From contig DAHYHI010000071.1 of NCBI GenBank assembly GCA_027391075.1, forward strand, positions 191,217-255,216: a DNA stretch of 64,000 nt, written 5' to 3'. This document shows positions 23,815 through 33,461 of this stretch, one piece after another. The first letter of the stretch is position 1. Each line of letters opens with the position of its first letter. The notes beneath the pieces are model-generated. The model searched no databases. It saw only the letters and a program-made list of their open reading frames with translations, and was not told the DNA's origin. The DNA comes from JAJZAM01 sp027391075 (GTDB lineage: Bacteria; Actinomycetota; Acidimicrobiia; Acidimicrobiales; Palsa-688). The translations under genes were made by a program, and so were the position numbers.

Positions 23815-25725
23815 TCAGCCTGTTACTAGTGTGACCGAGCTTCCGTAGAGAACCTCGGTGCCCGATGCCGGTGATGTCGCCGTGACCGAATTGATCGGGT
23901 TGCCGTTAGTGCCGGCAACTCCGAGACCGTCCGCAGCGAGGGCCTGCACGGCGGAGCCGACAGAATCCCCTGCCACGTTAGGGACGCTGACGTAGTGTGG
24001 CCCGAGGGACACGTCCACGGCGACTTGGGATCCGACCGTGACCTCGGACCCGCTAGAGGGGCTCAGAGATATCACGTCGCCTTTGGGTACGGTAGTGCTG
24101 TAGTCACTGGTCTCAGTGGCCACCAATCCGGCCGCCTTCAGTGCGCTCTGAACGGCGCTCAAGGGGGCGCCGGCGGCCAGCGACGGGACCGCCACTTGGG
24201 GCTTGCCCGACGAGACCACGATACTGACCGACTGTCCCGGCAGCAGCGTGCCCGACGACGGGCTCGACGATACGACGTCACCTGCCGGGACGGTCATCGA
24301 CGAGACTTCCGGCGCCAGCACGTAGCGCAGCCCGAGTGCAACCAGCGCCTGCTCGGCGGCTTGCTTGGTGTCACCGGCGACGTCGGGCACTCGCACCGGC
24401 TCCGGGCCGAGGGAGACCACGACGCTGATCGTCTTACCCTCGTCGATGCGCCCCTGCGACGGGCTTTGACTTATTACGTCGCCTGCTATGTAGCGGGAGC
24501 TGTAGACGCTTGAGCTGACGCCGAGATGCAAGTGCAAGCGGCTTAGCGCAGCCGCGGCTTGCGGGCGAGATTCCCCAACTATGTCGGGAACAGGATGGCT
24601 TGCCGGCGCAAGACGGCCGGTGGCCGCCGCCCACGCCACAGCACCTCCACCCAACAGGACTATGGCGGCTGCCGCCGCGGCTAAAAGCTTGCGAGTCGAT
24701 CGGCGGGATCTGACCTGCTGGCCGTCCCCTCCGGCGGCGTCGTCTGCCATCCGGTCCCCGGCATCGACGACCGCCTGCGGCGGTGCGGCATCGTCGAATA
24801 GCCGAGGGCGACCCCCCATCTCGGTCGGATCGACCAGGTCGGTGCTCCCAGGGTCGAAGTCCACCGTGGGCCGCAACGCCAGCGGTGCCGGCTTGGGAAG
24901 CCTTACGCTGACCTCGCTCAGCGCGTCGGCGAGACCAGCTGCGTCGATGCGCCCGGCGGGATCCCTACTACCTGCCGCTTCCAGGATCGAAGTCAACGGC
25001 CCTGCCGCTTCGGGAACGGGCATGTCCGCACCGGCTCGCAGCGCGAGGGTACCCAAAGGGGTGTCGCCGACCAGGGGGACCTCTCCGCTCAATGCTTCGG
25101 CGAGGACCACCGCGAGGGAGTACACGTCGGCCTTAGCGTCTAGGTGCCCGGCGCTGAGCGTTTCGGGCGCCGCGTAACGTCCGGTACCGACGACAGCGCC
25201 GGTCGGTTCGGTGAGGGCCGCTTCGGCGAGAGCCCTGGCCAAACCGAAGTCGGCTATGTAGACACGCCCCTCGTCGTCGAATATCAGGTTCGCCGGTTTG
25301 ATGTCCCTGTGAACCAGGCCCTGGCGGTGGGCGTGAGCGAGCGCCCGGGCGACGTCAGCCCCGACGGCAGCCGCTTGACCTGGAGACAGCCTCGAGCCCT
25401 GGTCGAGAATCGCCCTCAGGCTGCCGCCCTCCAGCAACTCCATTACCAGGTACGGTCCAGCCTCGTCGCGACCGGAGTCGTACAAACGAAGGATGTTCGG
25501 GTGACGCAGGGATGCCACGGTTCGGGCTTCAGCCTCGAAGCGCGCCAAGAAGGCCGGTTCGCCAGCGAGTGCCGGGTGCAGCAACTTGACCGCCACTTTT
25601 CTCCTGAGCTTCGTATCCTCCGCCACGTAAACGTGGGCGGAGGCGCCGACGCCCAGCGGGCGCGTCAGACGGTACCTCTCCCCGAGAACCCGACCGACCA
25701 AGTCGTCGATGCGCGACGTCACCAC
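23815..25725 (-). CDS. Membrane Ser/Thr protein kinase with four PASTA repeats (PknB-like)
   Basis: 636 residues. The cytoplasmic kinase domain (about residues 14-270) has VAVKLLHPAL, catalytic HRDIKPANL near residue 140 and DFGLARAL near 160. A proline-rich juxtamembrane linker leads to one membrane helix (about 345-370, AAAAIVLLGGGAVAWAAA). Outside are four PASTA modules of about 65 residues, each starting P-x-V/I-x-G and ending with S-P-S-x-G. PASTA kinases sense peptidoglycan fragments or lipid II and regulate cell-wall growth. Unlike the mycobacterial pknB locus there is no pknA, pbpA or rodA beside it. Confidence 0.95.
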   Translation of the reverse strand: MVTSRIDDLVGRVLGERYRLTRPLGVGASAHVYVAEDTKLRRKVAVKLLHPALAGEPAFLARFEAEARTVASLRHPNILRLYDSGRDEAGPYLVMELLEGGSLRAILDQGSRLSPGQAAAVGADVARALAHAHRQGLVHRDIKPANLIFDDEGRVYIADFGLARALAEAALTEPTGAVVGTGRYAAPETLSAGHLDAKADVYSLAVVLAEALSGEVPLVGDTPLGTLALRAGADMPVPEAAGPLTSILEAAGSRDPAGRIDAAGLADALSEVSVRLPKPAPLALRPTVDFDPGSTDLVDPTEMGGRPRLFDDAAPPQAVVDAGDRMADDAAGGDGQQVRSRRSTRKLLAAAAAAIVLLGGGAVAWAAATGRLAPASHPVPDIVGESRPQAAAALSRLHLHLGVSSSVYSSRYIAGDVISQSPSQGRIDEGKTISVVVSLGPEPVRVPDVAGDTKQAAEQALVALGLRYVLAPEVSSMTVPAGDVVSSSPSSGTLLPGQSVSIVVSSGKPQVAVPSLAAGAPLSAVQSALKAAGLVATETSDYSTTVPKGDVISLSPSSGSEVTVGSQVAVDVSLGPHYVSVPNVAGDSVGSAVQALAADGLGVAGTNGNPINSVTATSPASGTEVLYGSSVTLVTG

Positions 25726-25796
25726 GCTGTGAGGCTACCCTCCGCTGTCTCGCTAGACGCGGATGTCGCCCGTCAACGTCGGCAGTCGCGACGCTC

Positions 25797-27863
25797 TCAG
25801 GTGCGCTTTACGCCCTCGTCGAGTATCCCCTCGAAAGCTTCCTCGTCGACGACGGGAACGCCGAGCTCGGCTGCTTTGGCTATCTTCGCCGTCCCCGGAT
25901 CCCGGCCGGCCACGACTAGCGTCGTCCGTTTTGTCACCGACCCGGGGCTTTTCGCTCCGCGCGCTTTCAACGCTGCCTCCGCTTCCTCCCTGCTCCAACG
26001 CGACAGCGTGCCGGTCACCACGATCGAGAGGCCGGCGAGCACCTGAGGTAGCAGAACTGCCTCAGGGTCCTCGAAGCTGACCCCGGCGGCTCGGAGCCTT
26101 TCGATAACCCGGCGGTTGGCTTCGAGGGCAAAGAAACCTGCGACGCTCGCCCCTATAACCGCGCCGACGCCGTCGACATCGGAGAGGCTGGCGGCGTCGG
26201 CGGCGGCGATAGCGTCGAGTGAGCCGAAGCGGCGGGCGAGGAGCTGGCTTCCTGTCGTGCCGAGGTGGCGGATCGACAGCCCGACGAGCAGGTTCGCGAG
26301 GCTTCGACCCTTGGAGGCCTCTACCGCTGCTCTGAGGTTAGCTACCGAAGTACCCGCCCAACCTTCAAGGGTCGCCACCTTGTCGTAGTCCAGGTAGTAC
26401 ACGTCCGAGACGTCGTGGAGGATCCCCGCTTCGACAAACTGGCGGACCGTCGCCTCCCCGAGGTGCTCGATGTCCATCGCCCCCCGCGACGCAAAATGCG
26501 AGATACGAGCGACGACCTGGGCGGGGCAGCTTTCGTTGACGCAGAAGGTGTCGCTTTCCCCCGCCAACCTCACGAGATGCTCCCCACACGCAGGGCAGCG
26601 GTCCGGGAACCGCCACGCTGGGACTCCCTCCGGGCGCAGGGCGACAATCGGACCTCGAACTTCGGGGATGACGTCACCGGCGCGCCTGACCACGACCGTG
26701 TCGCCCGGTCGCACGTCCTTGGCGCGAACCTGATCCTCGTTGTGCAAGGTAGCGAGGGCCACCCGGGCCCCGCCGACGACGACCGGTTCGAGCACGGCGA
26801 AAGGGGTCGCTTTGCCGGTTCGTCCGATCGACACCATGATGTCGAGTAGGAGTGTCGTTTTCTCCTCCGGGGGAAACTTGTAGGCGATCGCCCACCGGGG
26901 CGCCCTAGAAGTGGACCCGAGCTCGGAGCGCTCCGCCAGGTCGTCCAGCTTGACCACCACCCCGTCAATCTCGTATTCGAGCGAGTGGCGCCTGTCCTGC
27001 CAGGTTCGGCAGTACTCGTCGACCTCGTCGAGGCCCTCGACTACTCGGATGTGAGGGTTGACAGGGAACCCCGCCTCGCGCATCCATTCAAGCGTCTCAC
27101 TGTGACGGGAAAAGCCGGGCCCTCCGTCGACGACCCCCAGCTGGTAGGCCCAAAAGCCGAGGTCGCGGCCCGCTGTCACCGCCGGATCCTTCTGACGCAG
27201 CGACCCGGCTGCTGCGTTCCTCGGGTTGATGAACTGGCGTGCCTCCAAGAGCGCCTGGCGGCGGTTGAGGTCCTCGAAGGACGCGATTGGCATGTAAAGC
27301 TCTCCCCTGACCTCGACCAGAGAGGGGACGCCACCTGCGAAACCCGTGCCGGCAGAACCCGACTTGTCCCCGGCGAACAGCGCACGGGGTATGGCCGCCA
27401 CCGTCACCACGTTTGCGGTCACGTCCTCACCCACCTCGCCATCGCCCCGGGTAGCCGCCCTGACCAAGCGTCCGTGCTCGTAAAGCAGGCTCAGAGCGAG
27501 CCCGTCGATCTTGAGCTCGCAGGTGAACCGCATCCCCTTGGAGCCGCCAGCCCCGAGGCGTTCCATACGGGCACCCCACGCGATCAACTCCTCGTAGCTG
27601 GTCGTCTTGTCCAGAGACATCATCGCCGACTCGTGGCGGACAGGTGCGAACAGCGTCGACGCCTCCCCTCCCACGCGGGCGGTCGGGCTCCCCCGGGAGG
27701 CCAAACTTGGATTGTCGGCTTCGAGGCGGGCGAGCTCGGCGACCAGCTCATCGAACTCGGCATCGGTCAGTTCCGGGTCGTCGAGCACGAAGTAGCGGTG
27801 GTTATGGTGCTCTATGAGCGCTCGGAGCTCCGCTGCTCTCGCTGCTAGGTCTCTACCGGCCAC
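25797..27863 (-). CDS. ligA: NAD-dependent DNA ligase LigA
   Basis: 688 residues, GTG start. Domain Ia YxxD region HRYFVLDDPELTD, adenylation motif CELKIDGLA with the active Lys near residue 116, OB fold VSIGRTGKATPFAVLEP, Cys4 zinc finger CPACGEHL...CVNESCPAQ near 418-442, HhH repeats, and a C-terminal BRCT domain from about 610 (VVTGTLSRWSREEAEAALKA). Seals nicks with NAD+ as cofactor. Full length, with nothing missing. Confidence 0.97.
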   Translation of the reverse strand: MAGRDLAARAAELRALIEHHNHRYFVLDDPELTDAEFDELVAELARLEADNPSLASRGSPTARVGGEASTLFAPVRHESAMMSLDKTTSYEELIAWGARMERLGAGGSKGMRFTCELKIDGLALSLLYEHGRLVRAATRGDGEVGEDVTANVVTVAAIPRALFAGDKSGSAGTGFAGGVPSLVEVRGELYMPIASFEDLNRRQALLEARQFINPRNAAAGSLRQKDPAVTAGRDLGFWAYQLGVVDGGPGFSRHSETLEWMREAGFPVNPHIRVVEGLDEVDEYCRTWQDRRHSLEYEIDGVVVKLDDLAERSELGSTSRAPRWAIAYKFPPEEKTTLLLDIMVSIGRTGKATPFAVLEPVVVGGARVALATLHNEDQVRAKDVRPGDTVVVRRAGDVIPEVRGPIVALRPEGVPAWRFPDRCPACGEHLVRLAGESDTFCVNESCPAQVVARISHFASRGAMDIEHLGEATVRQFVEAGILHDVSDVYYLDYDKVATLEGWAGTSVANLRAAVEASKGRSLANLLVGLSIRHLGTTGSQLLARRFGSLDAIAAADAASLSDVDGVGAVIGASVAGFFALEANRRVIERLRAAGVSFEDPEAVLLPQVLAGLSIVVTGTLSRWSREEAEAALKARGAKSPGSVTKRTTLVVAGRDPGTAKIAKAAELGVPVVDEEAFEGILDEGVKRT

Positions 27864-27909
27864 GCGAAGACGTTACCGGCGAAGCGACGCATCGGGACAC
27901 CAGAACTGC

Positions 27910-28941
27910 TCAGCGGGCGGCAGTGCCACCCCCGACTACCAGGTCGCCCCGGTAGAGCACGACGCTCTGGCCGGGCGCAACCTTACGCAGCGGACGCTCG
28001 AATACGACCCGACCCGGTGCCTCCCAGCGCGCAGGGACGGGAACCCCGTGGGCGCTCACCTGGGCGAGGAGCTTCTCGTCCCCACCTGGAGGTTCGCGCA
28101 CCCAGCAGACCGGGTCGAGACGCAGTTCAGTGACCAACAAGTCGTCGGCGGGAGCGACGGTGACGGTAGCCGCCTGCACGTTTACGGACAGCGCGTAGCG
28201 GGCACCGACAGCGGGGCCCAGCCCCCGGCGCTGACCGACGGTGACCAGCTCTAGGGCTGGCACCTCCCCCAGGAGCCTGCCCGCCTCGTCGAGCACTTTT
28301 CCCGGTCGCAGGGCTATCCGCTCGGACAGGAAAGCTGTCCGACCCCCCGAAGCTGATATGAAGCAAACGTCTTGGCTGTCAGGTTTGGAGGCCGTCTGAA
28401 GGCCGAGCGACACGGCCTTCTCCCGCACCTGCTGCTTCGTCAGGGTGCCTACTGGGAACATGACCTTGGGGAGTGTCTCGGCGTCGAGCATGTGAACCAC
28501 ATAGGACTGGTCTTTGGCTGCGTCGGCCCCCCGGGCAAGCCAAATCCTGCCGTCTGGTCCTTCGACGATGCGGGCGTGATGCCCGGTTGCCACTGCGTCG
28601 AACCCGAGCTGGTCGGCCCGGGCGATCAGACGGTCGAACTTGAGGTGTCGGTTGCATTCGATGCAAGGGTTGGGTGTCAAACCGGCCGCGTGGCTCTCCA
28701 CGTAGGGGTCGACGACGTGACGATCGAAGTCGTCCGAGAAGTTGAACACATAGTGACTGATGCCGATCTGCTGGGCCACCCGCCGCGCGTCCTCCACGTC
28801 CCCCACAGAGCAGCAACCTCGATCCGAGGTGCCACCCCACAGTTTCATCGTGGCCCCGACCACGTCGTGTCCCGCCTCAGCTACCAGCGCCGCAGCGACG
28901 GAGGAATCCACGCCACCCGACATCGCGACCAGAACCCTCAT
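27910..28941 (-). CDS. mnmA: tRNA-specific 2-thiouridylase MnmA
   Basis: 343 residues. The PP-loop AMSGGVDSSVAAALV binds ATP at the N-terminus, and the catalytic cysteines are in NPCIECNRHLKFD and DVCFISASGG. It thiolates U34 of tRNA Lys/Glu/Gln. Its ATG overlaps the stop of the upstream cysteine desulfurase by 4 bp, which fits because the desulfurase supplies the sulfur. Length is slightly short relative to E. coli MnmA, as usual in Gram-positives. Confidence 0.96.
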   Translation of the reverse strand: MRVLVAMSGGVDSSVAAALVAEAGHDVVGATMKLWGGTSDRGCCSVGDVEDARRVAQQIGISHYVFNFSDDFDRHVVDPYVESHAAGLTPNPCIECNRHLKFDRLIARADQLGFDAVATGHHARIVEGPDGRIWLARGADAAKDQSYVVHMLDAETLPKVMFPVGTLTKQQVREKAVSLGLQTASKPDSQDVCFISASGGRTAFLSERIALRPGKVLDEAGRLLGEVPALELVTVGQRRGLGPAVGARYALSVNVQAATVTVAPADDLLVTELRLDPVCWVREPPGGDEKLLAQVSAHGVPVPARWEAPGRVVFERPLRKVAPGQSVVLYRGDLVVGGGTAAR

Positions 28942-30092
28942 CGTGAAACCAACGCCTTCGTAGCTGCGTCGCTTCCGAGGCGCGTCGCGCTCTCTACGAC
29001 CGCTTCGGCAGCGAAGTCCACGTCGGACGAAGTGGTGTCAGGGCCCAGCGTCAGGCGGAGGCAGGACCCGGCTTCCTCCTTGGAGACGCCCATAGCCATG
29101 AGCACCGGGCTCGGCTCGAAAGCACCGCTCGCGCAGGCCGCCCCCGCCGAGGCGCACACTCCGGCCTCGTCGAGCAGGAACAGCAACGACTCGGCTTCGA
29201 CGCCGGGAAAACGCAGATGGCAATGCCCTGGGACCCTCGGCGAGTCCACGGCCGTAGCCACCGACGAGCTGACACCGCCCGTCACCGCATCGCAAAGCCT
29301 GTCGCGTAGGCCGGCCACCCTGGCAGCTATCTCGGCTCGCTGCTCGCTGCGCGCTCTGAGAGCGGCCGCCATTCCAAGCGCCCCGGCCACGTTGTGGGTT
29401 CCGCTTCGCCGGCGCCGCTCTTGACCTCCACCGTGGAGGATCGGGGAGATCTGAACGCCTGGTCGAACTGCGAGAACTCCGGCACCCTGAGGGCCACCGA
29501 ATTTGTGCCCGCTGATGGAGACCAGGTCGGCGCACGCCGCCGCCGACCGGAGGTCCATCCAAGGGGCCGCCTGCACCGAGTCGGTGTGGAGGACCGCACC
29601 CGGGGAGCGCTTGCGGACACGCTTTGCTACGGCGTCGAGATCCTGGACGACACCGGTCTCATGGTTGGCAAGCTGTACCGACACCACCGCAACACCTGGA
29701 TCCAATAGCCGGCTGAGATGGTCGAGGTCCACCCTGCCGTCACTGCCAACTCCGAGCACCCTCACCTCGCGACCGCTGCGAACTGCAGCTTCGAGGACAG
29801 CCGGGTGCTCGACTGCGCTCACCACTAACGCTCCCCGGCCGGGCGCCGACGCGCCAAGCAGCGCCAAGTTGTCGGCTTCGGTACCCCCAGATGTGAATAC
29901 GATCCCACCTGGGGTGAAGCCGATCAGATCGGCGATCTGCTCTCTGGCCTCGTCGATCGCTTGGCGGGCACGCCTGGCAACCTGGTGAGCGCCCGACGGG
30001 TTCCCAAAGCCCGAGGTAATCCAGCCGACCGTCGCAGCCACGGCGTCAGGGTGCATCGGGCCGCCGGCCGCGTGGTCCAAGTAGACAGCCAC
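28938..30092 (-). CDS. Cysteine desulfurase (NifS/IscS-like)
   Basis: 384 residues if translation begins at GTG 30092 (MAVYLDHAAGGPMHPDAV), the usual family N-terminus; in-frame GTG/ATG at 30134/30131 add 14 residues. PLP-binding Lys is in SISGHKFGGPQGAG, and the catalytic Cys in AGAACASGAFEPSPVLMAMG. It removes sulfur from cysteine as a persulfide, here probably for MnmA, whose gene it overlaps. This is the desulfurase-mnmA arrangement common in actinobacteria. Confidence 0.93.
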   Translation of the reverse strand: MAVYLDHAAGGPMHPDAVAATVGWITSGFGNPSGAHQVARRARQAIDEAREQIADLIGFTPGGIVFTSGGTEADNLALLGASAPGRGALVVSAVEHPAVLEAAVRSGREVRVLGVGSDGRVDLDHLSRLLDPGVAVVSVQLANHETGVVQDLDAVAKRVRKRSPGAVLHTDSVQAAPWMDLRSAAACADLVSISGHKFGGPQGAGVLAVRPGVQISPILHGGGQERRRRSGTHNVAGALGMAAALRARSEQRAEIAARVAGLRDRLCDAVTGGVSSSVATAVDSPRVPGHCHLRFPGVEAESLLFLLDEAGVCASAGAACASGAFEPSPVLMAMGVSKEEAGSCLRLTLGPDTTSSDVDFAAEAVVESATRLGSDAATKALVSR

Positions 30093-30191
30093 ACAGGCGA
30101 GCGTAGCGCCGGCGGGAGCGTGGCGCGCCATCACCTCCGGGGAGGACTACCGTCGAGGTGTGTTTATCGGACTCTGTCAACCTTCAGCGAA

Positions 30192-31178
30192 GTGAGCGAC
30201 CTAAGACTTGACCCACTGACCGGCCGGTGGGTCGTCGTAGCCGGGGAGCGGGCCCAGAGGCCGTCGGACTTCCTACCCCGACGTCTTCCCGTCGAGGACG
30301 ACCCGCTGCGCCCGTGCCCGTTCTGTCCTGACACCAGGCCGGCGCTGCCGCCGATACTGGAGCTTCCCGGCCCCAGCGGAAGCTGGGCTGTCAGGGTGCT
30401 GCCGAACCTCTACCCGGCCTTCAGCGGTAGCGAACCGATGGTGGTGAGCCATCTCGGTCCGCTTTTCACCCAGGCTCCCGCAAGCGGAGCCCACGAGGTG
30501 ATCGTGCTGTCCGACCGCCACGACGTCAGTTGGGCGGATCTGACTCCGGGCGAGTCGGCGTTGATAACCGCTGCTATCAAGGCGAGGATGCTCGAGCACG
30601 CCGAGTCGCCCGGGTTGCGCTACAGCCAGGCTGTAGTGAACTCGGGCAGGGAAGCCGGGGCGTCTGTGGAGCACCCTCACGGCCAGCTGCTGTCCATGCC
30701 GTTCATACCCGGCGAAGCTGCCCACGAGCTAGCCGGTTTCGCCCGCTTCCAGGGCAACTGCCTGCTGTGCGCGGCTGTCGACGCCGAGGAGGAGGCAGGC
30801 CAGCGCATCGTGCACTCTGACGATTCGGTGATGACAATAGCCCCGTTTTGGAGTGGGACACCCTACGAGATGCTGCTGATCCCCCGCAGGCACGAGACCC
30901 ACCTCCACGACGCCAGCGACGACGACCTGGCCGGCGTGGCTGCGGCGGTGGCACGCGCCCTGTCGGCTATGCGGTCAAGCGTCGGGGACGTCGCCTATAA
31001 CATCATGTTCCACTCGGCGCCGTTCCGCACGCGTTCGGAGTTCCACTGGCACGTTCATGTGATACCCAAGATCTCCACCCGGGGCGGCTTCGAGATGGGC
31101 TCGGGGGTGTTCATCAACGTGACGCCCCCTGAGCGGGCGGCGCTGGACCTGCGGTCCGCTTTGGCCGCTAACGCCTGA
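30192..31178 (+). CDS. galT: Galactose-1-phosphate uridylyltransferase
   Basis: 328 residues from GTG at 30192 (M-S-D-L-R-L-D-P-L-T-G-R-W), the conserved GalT N-terminus; the open frame extends further upstream but runs into the opposite gene. Zinc-type PCPFCPDTRP near residue 41, catalytic SVEHPHGQLL (H-P-H) near 160, and FHWHVHVIPK in the second HIT-like domain. It exchanges UMP between UDP-glucose and galactose-1-phosphate. It converges on glgB with an 11-bp overlap. No galK or galE is nearby, so its role with the glucan genes is by position only. Confidence 0.9.
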   Translation: MSDLRLDPLTGRWVVVAGERAQRPSDFLPRRLPVEDDPLRPCPFCPDTRPALPPILELPGPSGSWAVRVLPNLYPAFSGSEPMVVSHLGPLFTQAPASGAHEVIVLSDRHDVSWADLTPGESALITAAIKARMLEHAESPGLRYSQAVVNSGREAGASVEHPHGQLLSMPFIPGEAAHELAGFARFQGNCLLCAAVDAEEEAGQRIVHSDDSVMTIAPFWSGTPYEMLLIPRRHETHLHDASDDDLAGVAAAVARALSAMRSSVGDVAYNIMFHSAPFRTRSEFHWHVHVIPKISTRGGFEMGSGVFINVTPPERAALDLRSALAANA

Positions 31179-33447
31179 GCGGCTCCAGCCAAATCACGCC
31201 AAGCGGGGGCAAGGTCAGCTCCATCGACCATTGGCGACCGTGCCAATCCAACTGCTCGCAGTGCAACTCGCCGGGGTTGGCGACGCCGCTTCCACCCCAA
31301 CGCGGATCGTCGGTGTTGACAATCTCCCTCCACGATCCGCCTGAGGGGATGCCGACTCTGTAGCCGTATCGCACGACGGGAGTTAGGTTAGCGATGCACA
31401 ACACTTCGCCGGGCGTTTCCCCGCCGCGAGCCGTCCGTCGGAGGAACGCCAGGACACTCTGGTCGGAGTCGTCCGCTTCGATCCACTCAAAACCGGCCGG
31501 AACGTCGTCGGCCTGCCAGAGTGCCGGGAGTCGCTTGTACACCCGATTGAGCTCGCCTAGAAGGTCTCCGACCTGACGGTGCTGGTCCCATCGTTCGAGG
31601 ATCCACCAGTCGAGCTGGCGGTTGTGATCCCACTCCGTCTCGGGGGCGAGCTCAGCTCCCATGAACACGAGTTGCTTTCCGGGGTGAGCCCACATCCACG
31701 CGTAGAGAGCTCGAAGGTTGGCGAGCTGCTGCCAGCGGTCACCGGGCATCTTCGCCAGCAGTGACCCCTTGCCGTGCACCACCTCGTCGTGGGAAAGCGG
31801 CAACACGAAGTTCTCTGACCACGCGTACAGGAACCCAAAGGTGAGCTCCCCGTGGTGGTAGCGGCGGTGGATCGGGTCGTGGTGGAAGTAGTCGAGAGTG
31901 TCGTGCATCCAGCCCATGTTCCACTTGAAACCGAAACCGAGCCCGCCCAGGTACACGGGGCGTGACACCCCAGGCCACGAGGTCGACTCCTCGGCGATCA
32001 CTGTTGCACCGGGGTGTTCGCCGAAGAGGACGACGTTGACCTCTTTTATGAACTCGACCGCTTCGAGGTCCTCGCGTCCTCCGAAGCGGTTGGGCACCCA
32101 TTCGCCGTCCTTGCGCGAATAGTCGAGGTAGAGCATCGAAGCGACAGCGTCCACCCGCAGGGCGTCGACGTGGAATTGCTCGACCCAGTAGAGGGCGTTC
32201 GCTAACAGGAAGTTCCTGACCTCGTTACGCCCGAAGTTGAATATGAGCGTTCCCCAGTCGGGGTGCTCTCCTTGGCGAGGGTCGGCGTGCTCGTACAAGG
32301 CTGTTCCGTCGAAACGGGCGAGAGCGAAGTCGTCCTTAGGGAAATGCGCCGGCACCCAGTCGACGATCACTCCGATCCCTGCCCGGTGCAAGGCGTCGAT
32401 GAGGGCTCTCAATCCGTCCGGGTCGCCGTAGCGTGATGTCGGTGCGTAGTACCCCGACACCTGGTATCCCCAGGATCCGCTGAAAGGATGCTCGGCGATT
32501 GGCATGAACTCGACGTGGGTGAAGCCGAGGTCACCCACGTATCGGGGGAGGATCTCGACGAGCTCCGCGTACCCGAGCGGCCGGGAGGCTTCACCGTCGC
32601 CGCCTGTCCAACGCCAGGACCCAAGGTGCATCTCGTAGACCGACATCGGCTCGTGCAGGAGGTCGCCTCCCCTGCGCCGTTCCAGCCAATCGCTGTCACC
32701 CCACTCGTAGGCCGACCCGGCGGTTACTACGCTGGCCGTTGCCGGGGGGAGCTCCATCTGGAACGCCATCGGATCGGTCTTGATCCTCAGCTGGTTAGAC
32801 GACGTAAGGATCTCGTACTTGTACCTCTCACCCGCTTCCACCCCGGGCACGAATAGCTCCCAAACCCCGGAGGATCCGAGCGAGCGCATCGGATGGACCC
32901 GGCCGTCCCAGAAGTTCCAGTCGCCGACCACCCGTACCGACGTCGCGTTGGGAGCCCAAACAGCGAACGCCGTACCGGCGACGCCGTTGTGCTCACGTCT
33001 GTGCGCCCCTAGGACCTCCCAGAGCCTGTGGTGACGACCCTCCCCGAAAAGATGCAGGTCTAGTTCTCCCACGGTAGGCCACGCCGAGTAGGGGTCGTGG
33101 AAGCGGAAGCTACGCCCTGACGGCCCGTCTCCGTAGAGCGCTTCGAGCTCGTATGCCCCCGCAGGGTCCCCGGCGGCGGTCTCGGGGCGTATCCCTTCGA
33201 ACAGGCCCGCCGGGTGTATGAGGGTCATCTCGACGGGGTCTGCCCCCTGCCAGCAAAGCCGCATCCTCGACGCCCCAGGTCGGTATGCCCGCACGGCACT
33301 GCCGTGACGGCCGAGAACCCTGTGCGGGTCGCCGTGACGGCCCGCCACGAGGCGATCTATGTCGTCGGCTAGCCCCGATCCGGCCCCCTCCGCCGCTCTC
33401 CCGGCCCCCGTAACAGCCTCGGCGGCGGCCCGGGCGACTCCTGCCAT
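31168..33447 (-). CDS. glgB: 1,4-alpha-glucan branching enzyme
   Basis: About 759 residues from ATG 33447, preceded by CAGGAG. A TTG at 33465 inside the stop of mak (TTGA) is an alternative start. N-terminal CBM48 modules are followed by a GH13 barrel: catalytic Asp in DALRVDAVASMLY, Glu in VIAEESTSWPGV and the third Asp in LPLSHDEVVHGKG. It creates alpha-1,6 branches in glycogen. It is the last gene of glgE-treS-mak-glgB, supplying branching for the GlgE route. Confidence 0.96.
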   Translation of the reverse strand: MAGVARAAAEAVTGAGRAAEGAGSGLADDIDRLVAGRHGDPHRVLGRHGSAVRAYRPGASRMRLCWQGADPVEMTLIHPAGLFEGIRPETAAGDPAGAYELEALYGDGPSGRSFRFHDPYSAWPTVGELDLHLFGEGRHHRLWEVLGAHRREHNGVAGTAFAVWAPNATSVRVVGDWNFWDGRVHPMRSLGSSGVWELFVPGVEAGERYKYEILTSSNQLRIKTDPMAFQMELPPATASVVTAGSAYEWGDSDWLERRRGGDLLHEPMSVYEMHLGSWRWTGGDGEASRPLGYAELVEILPRYVGDLGFTHVEFMPIAEHPFSGSWGYQVSGYYAPTSRYGDPDGLRALIDALHRAGIGVIVDWVPAHFPKDDFALARFDGTALYEHADPRQGEHPDWGTLIFNFGRNEVRNFLLANALYWVEQFHVDALRVDAVASMLYLDYSRKDGEWVPNRFGGREDLEAVEFIKEVNVVLFGEHPGATVIAEESTSWPGVSRPVYLGGLGFGFKWNMGWMHDTLDYFHHDPIHRRYHHGELTFGFLYAWSENFVLPLSHDEVVHGKGSLLAKMPGDRWQQLANLRALYAWMWAHPGKQLVFMGAELAPETEWDHNRQLDWWILERWDQHRQVGDLLGELNRVYKRLPALWQADDVPAGFEWIEADDSDQSVLAFLRRTARGGETPGEVLCIANLTPVVRYGYRVGIPSGGSWREIVNTDDPRWGGSGVANPGELHCEQLDWHGRQWSMELTLPPLGVIWLEPLRR

Positions 33448-33461
33448 GGTCGGCTCCTGAG

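Noticed and set aside
25144..26046. A 300-codon plus-strand open frame
   Set aside because: Antisense to the PASTA kinase and ligA; low-complexity Arg/Ser/Pro composition.
26985..27848. A 287-codon plus-strand open frame
   Set aside because: Antisense shadow of ligA with no domain signature.
28372..29424. A 350-codon plus-strand open frame
   Set aside because: Antisense to mnmA and the cysteine desulfurase, both with complete active-site motifs.
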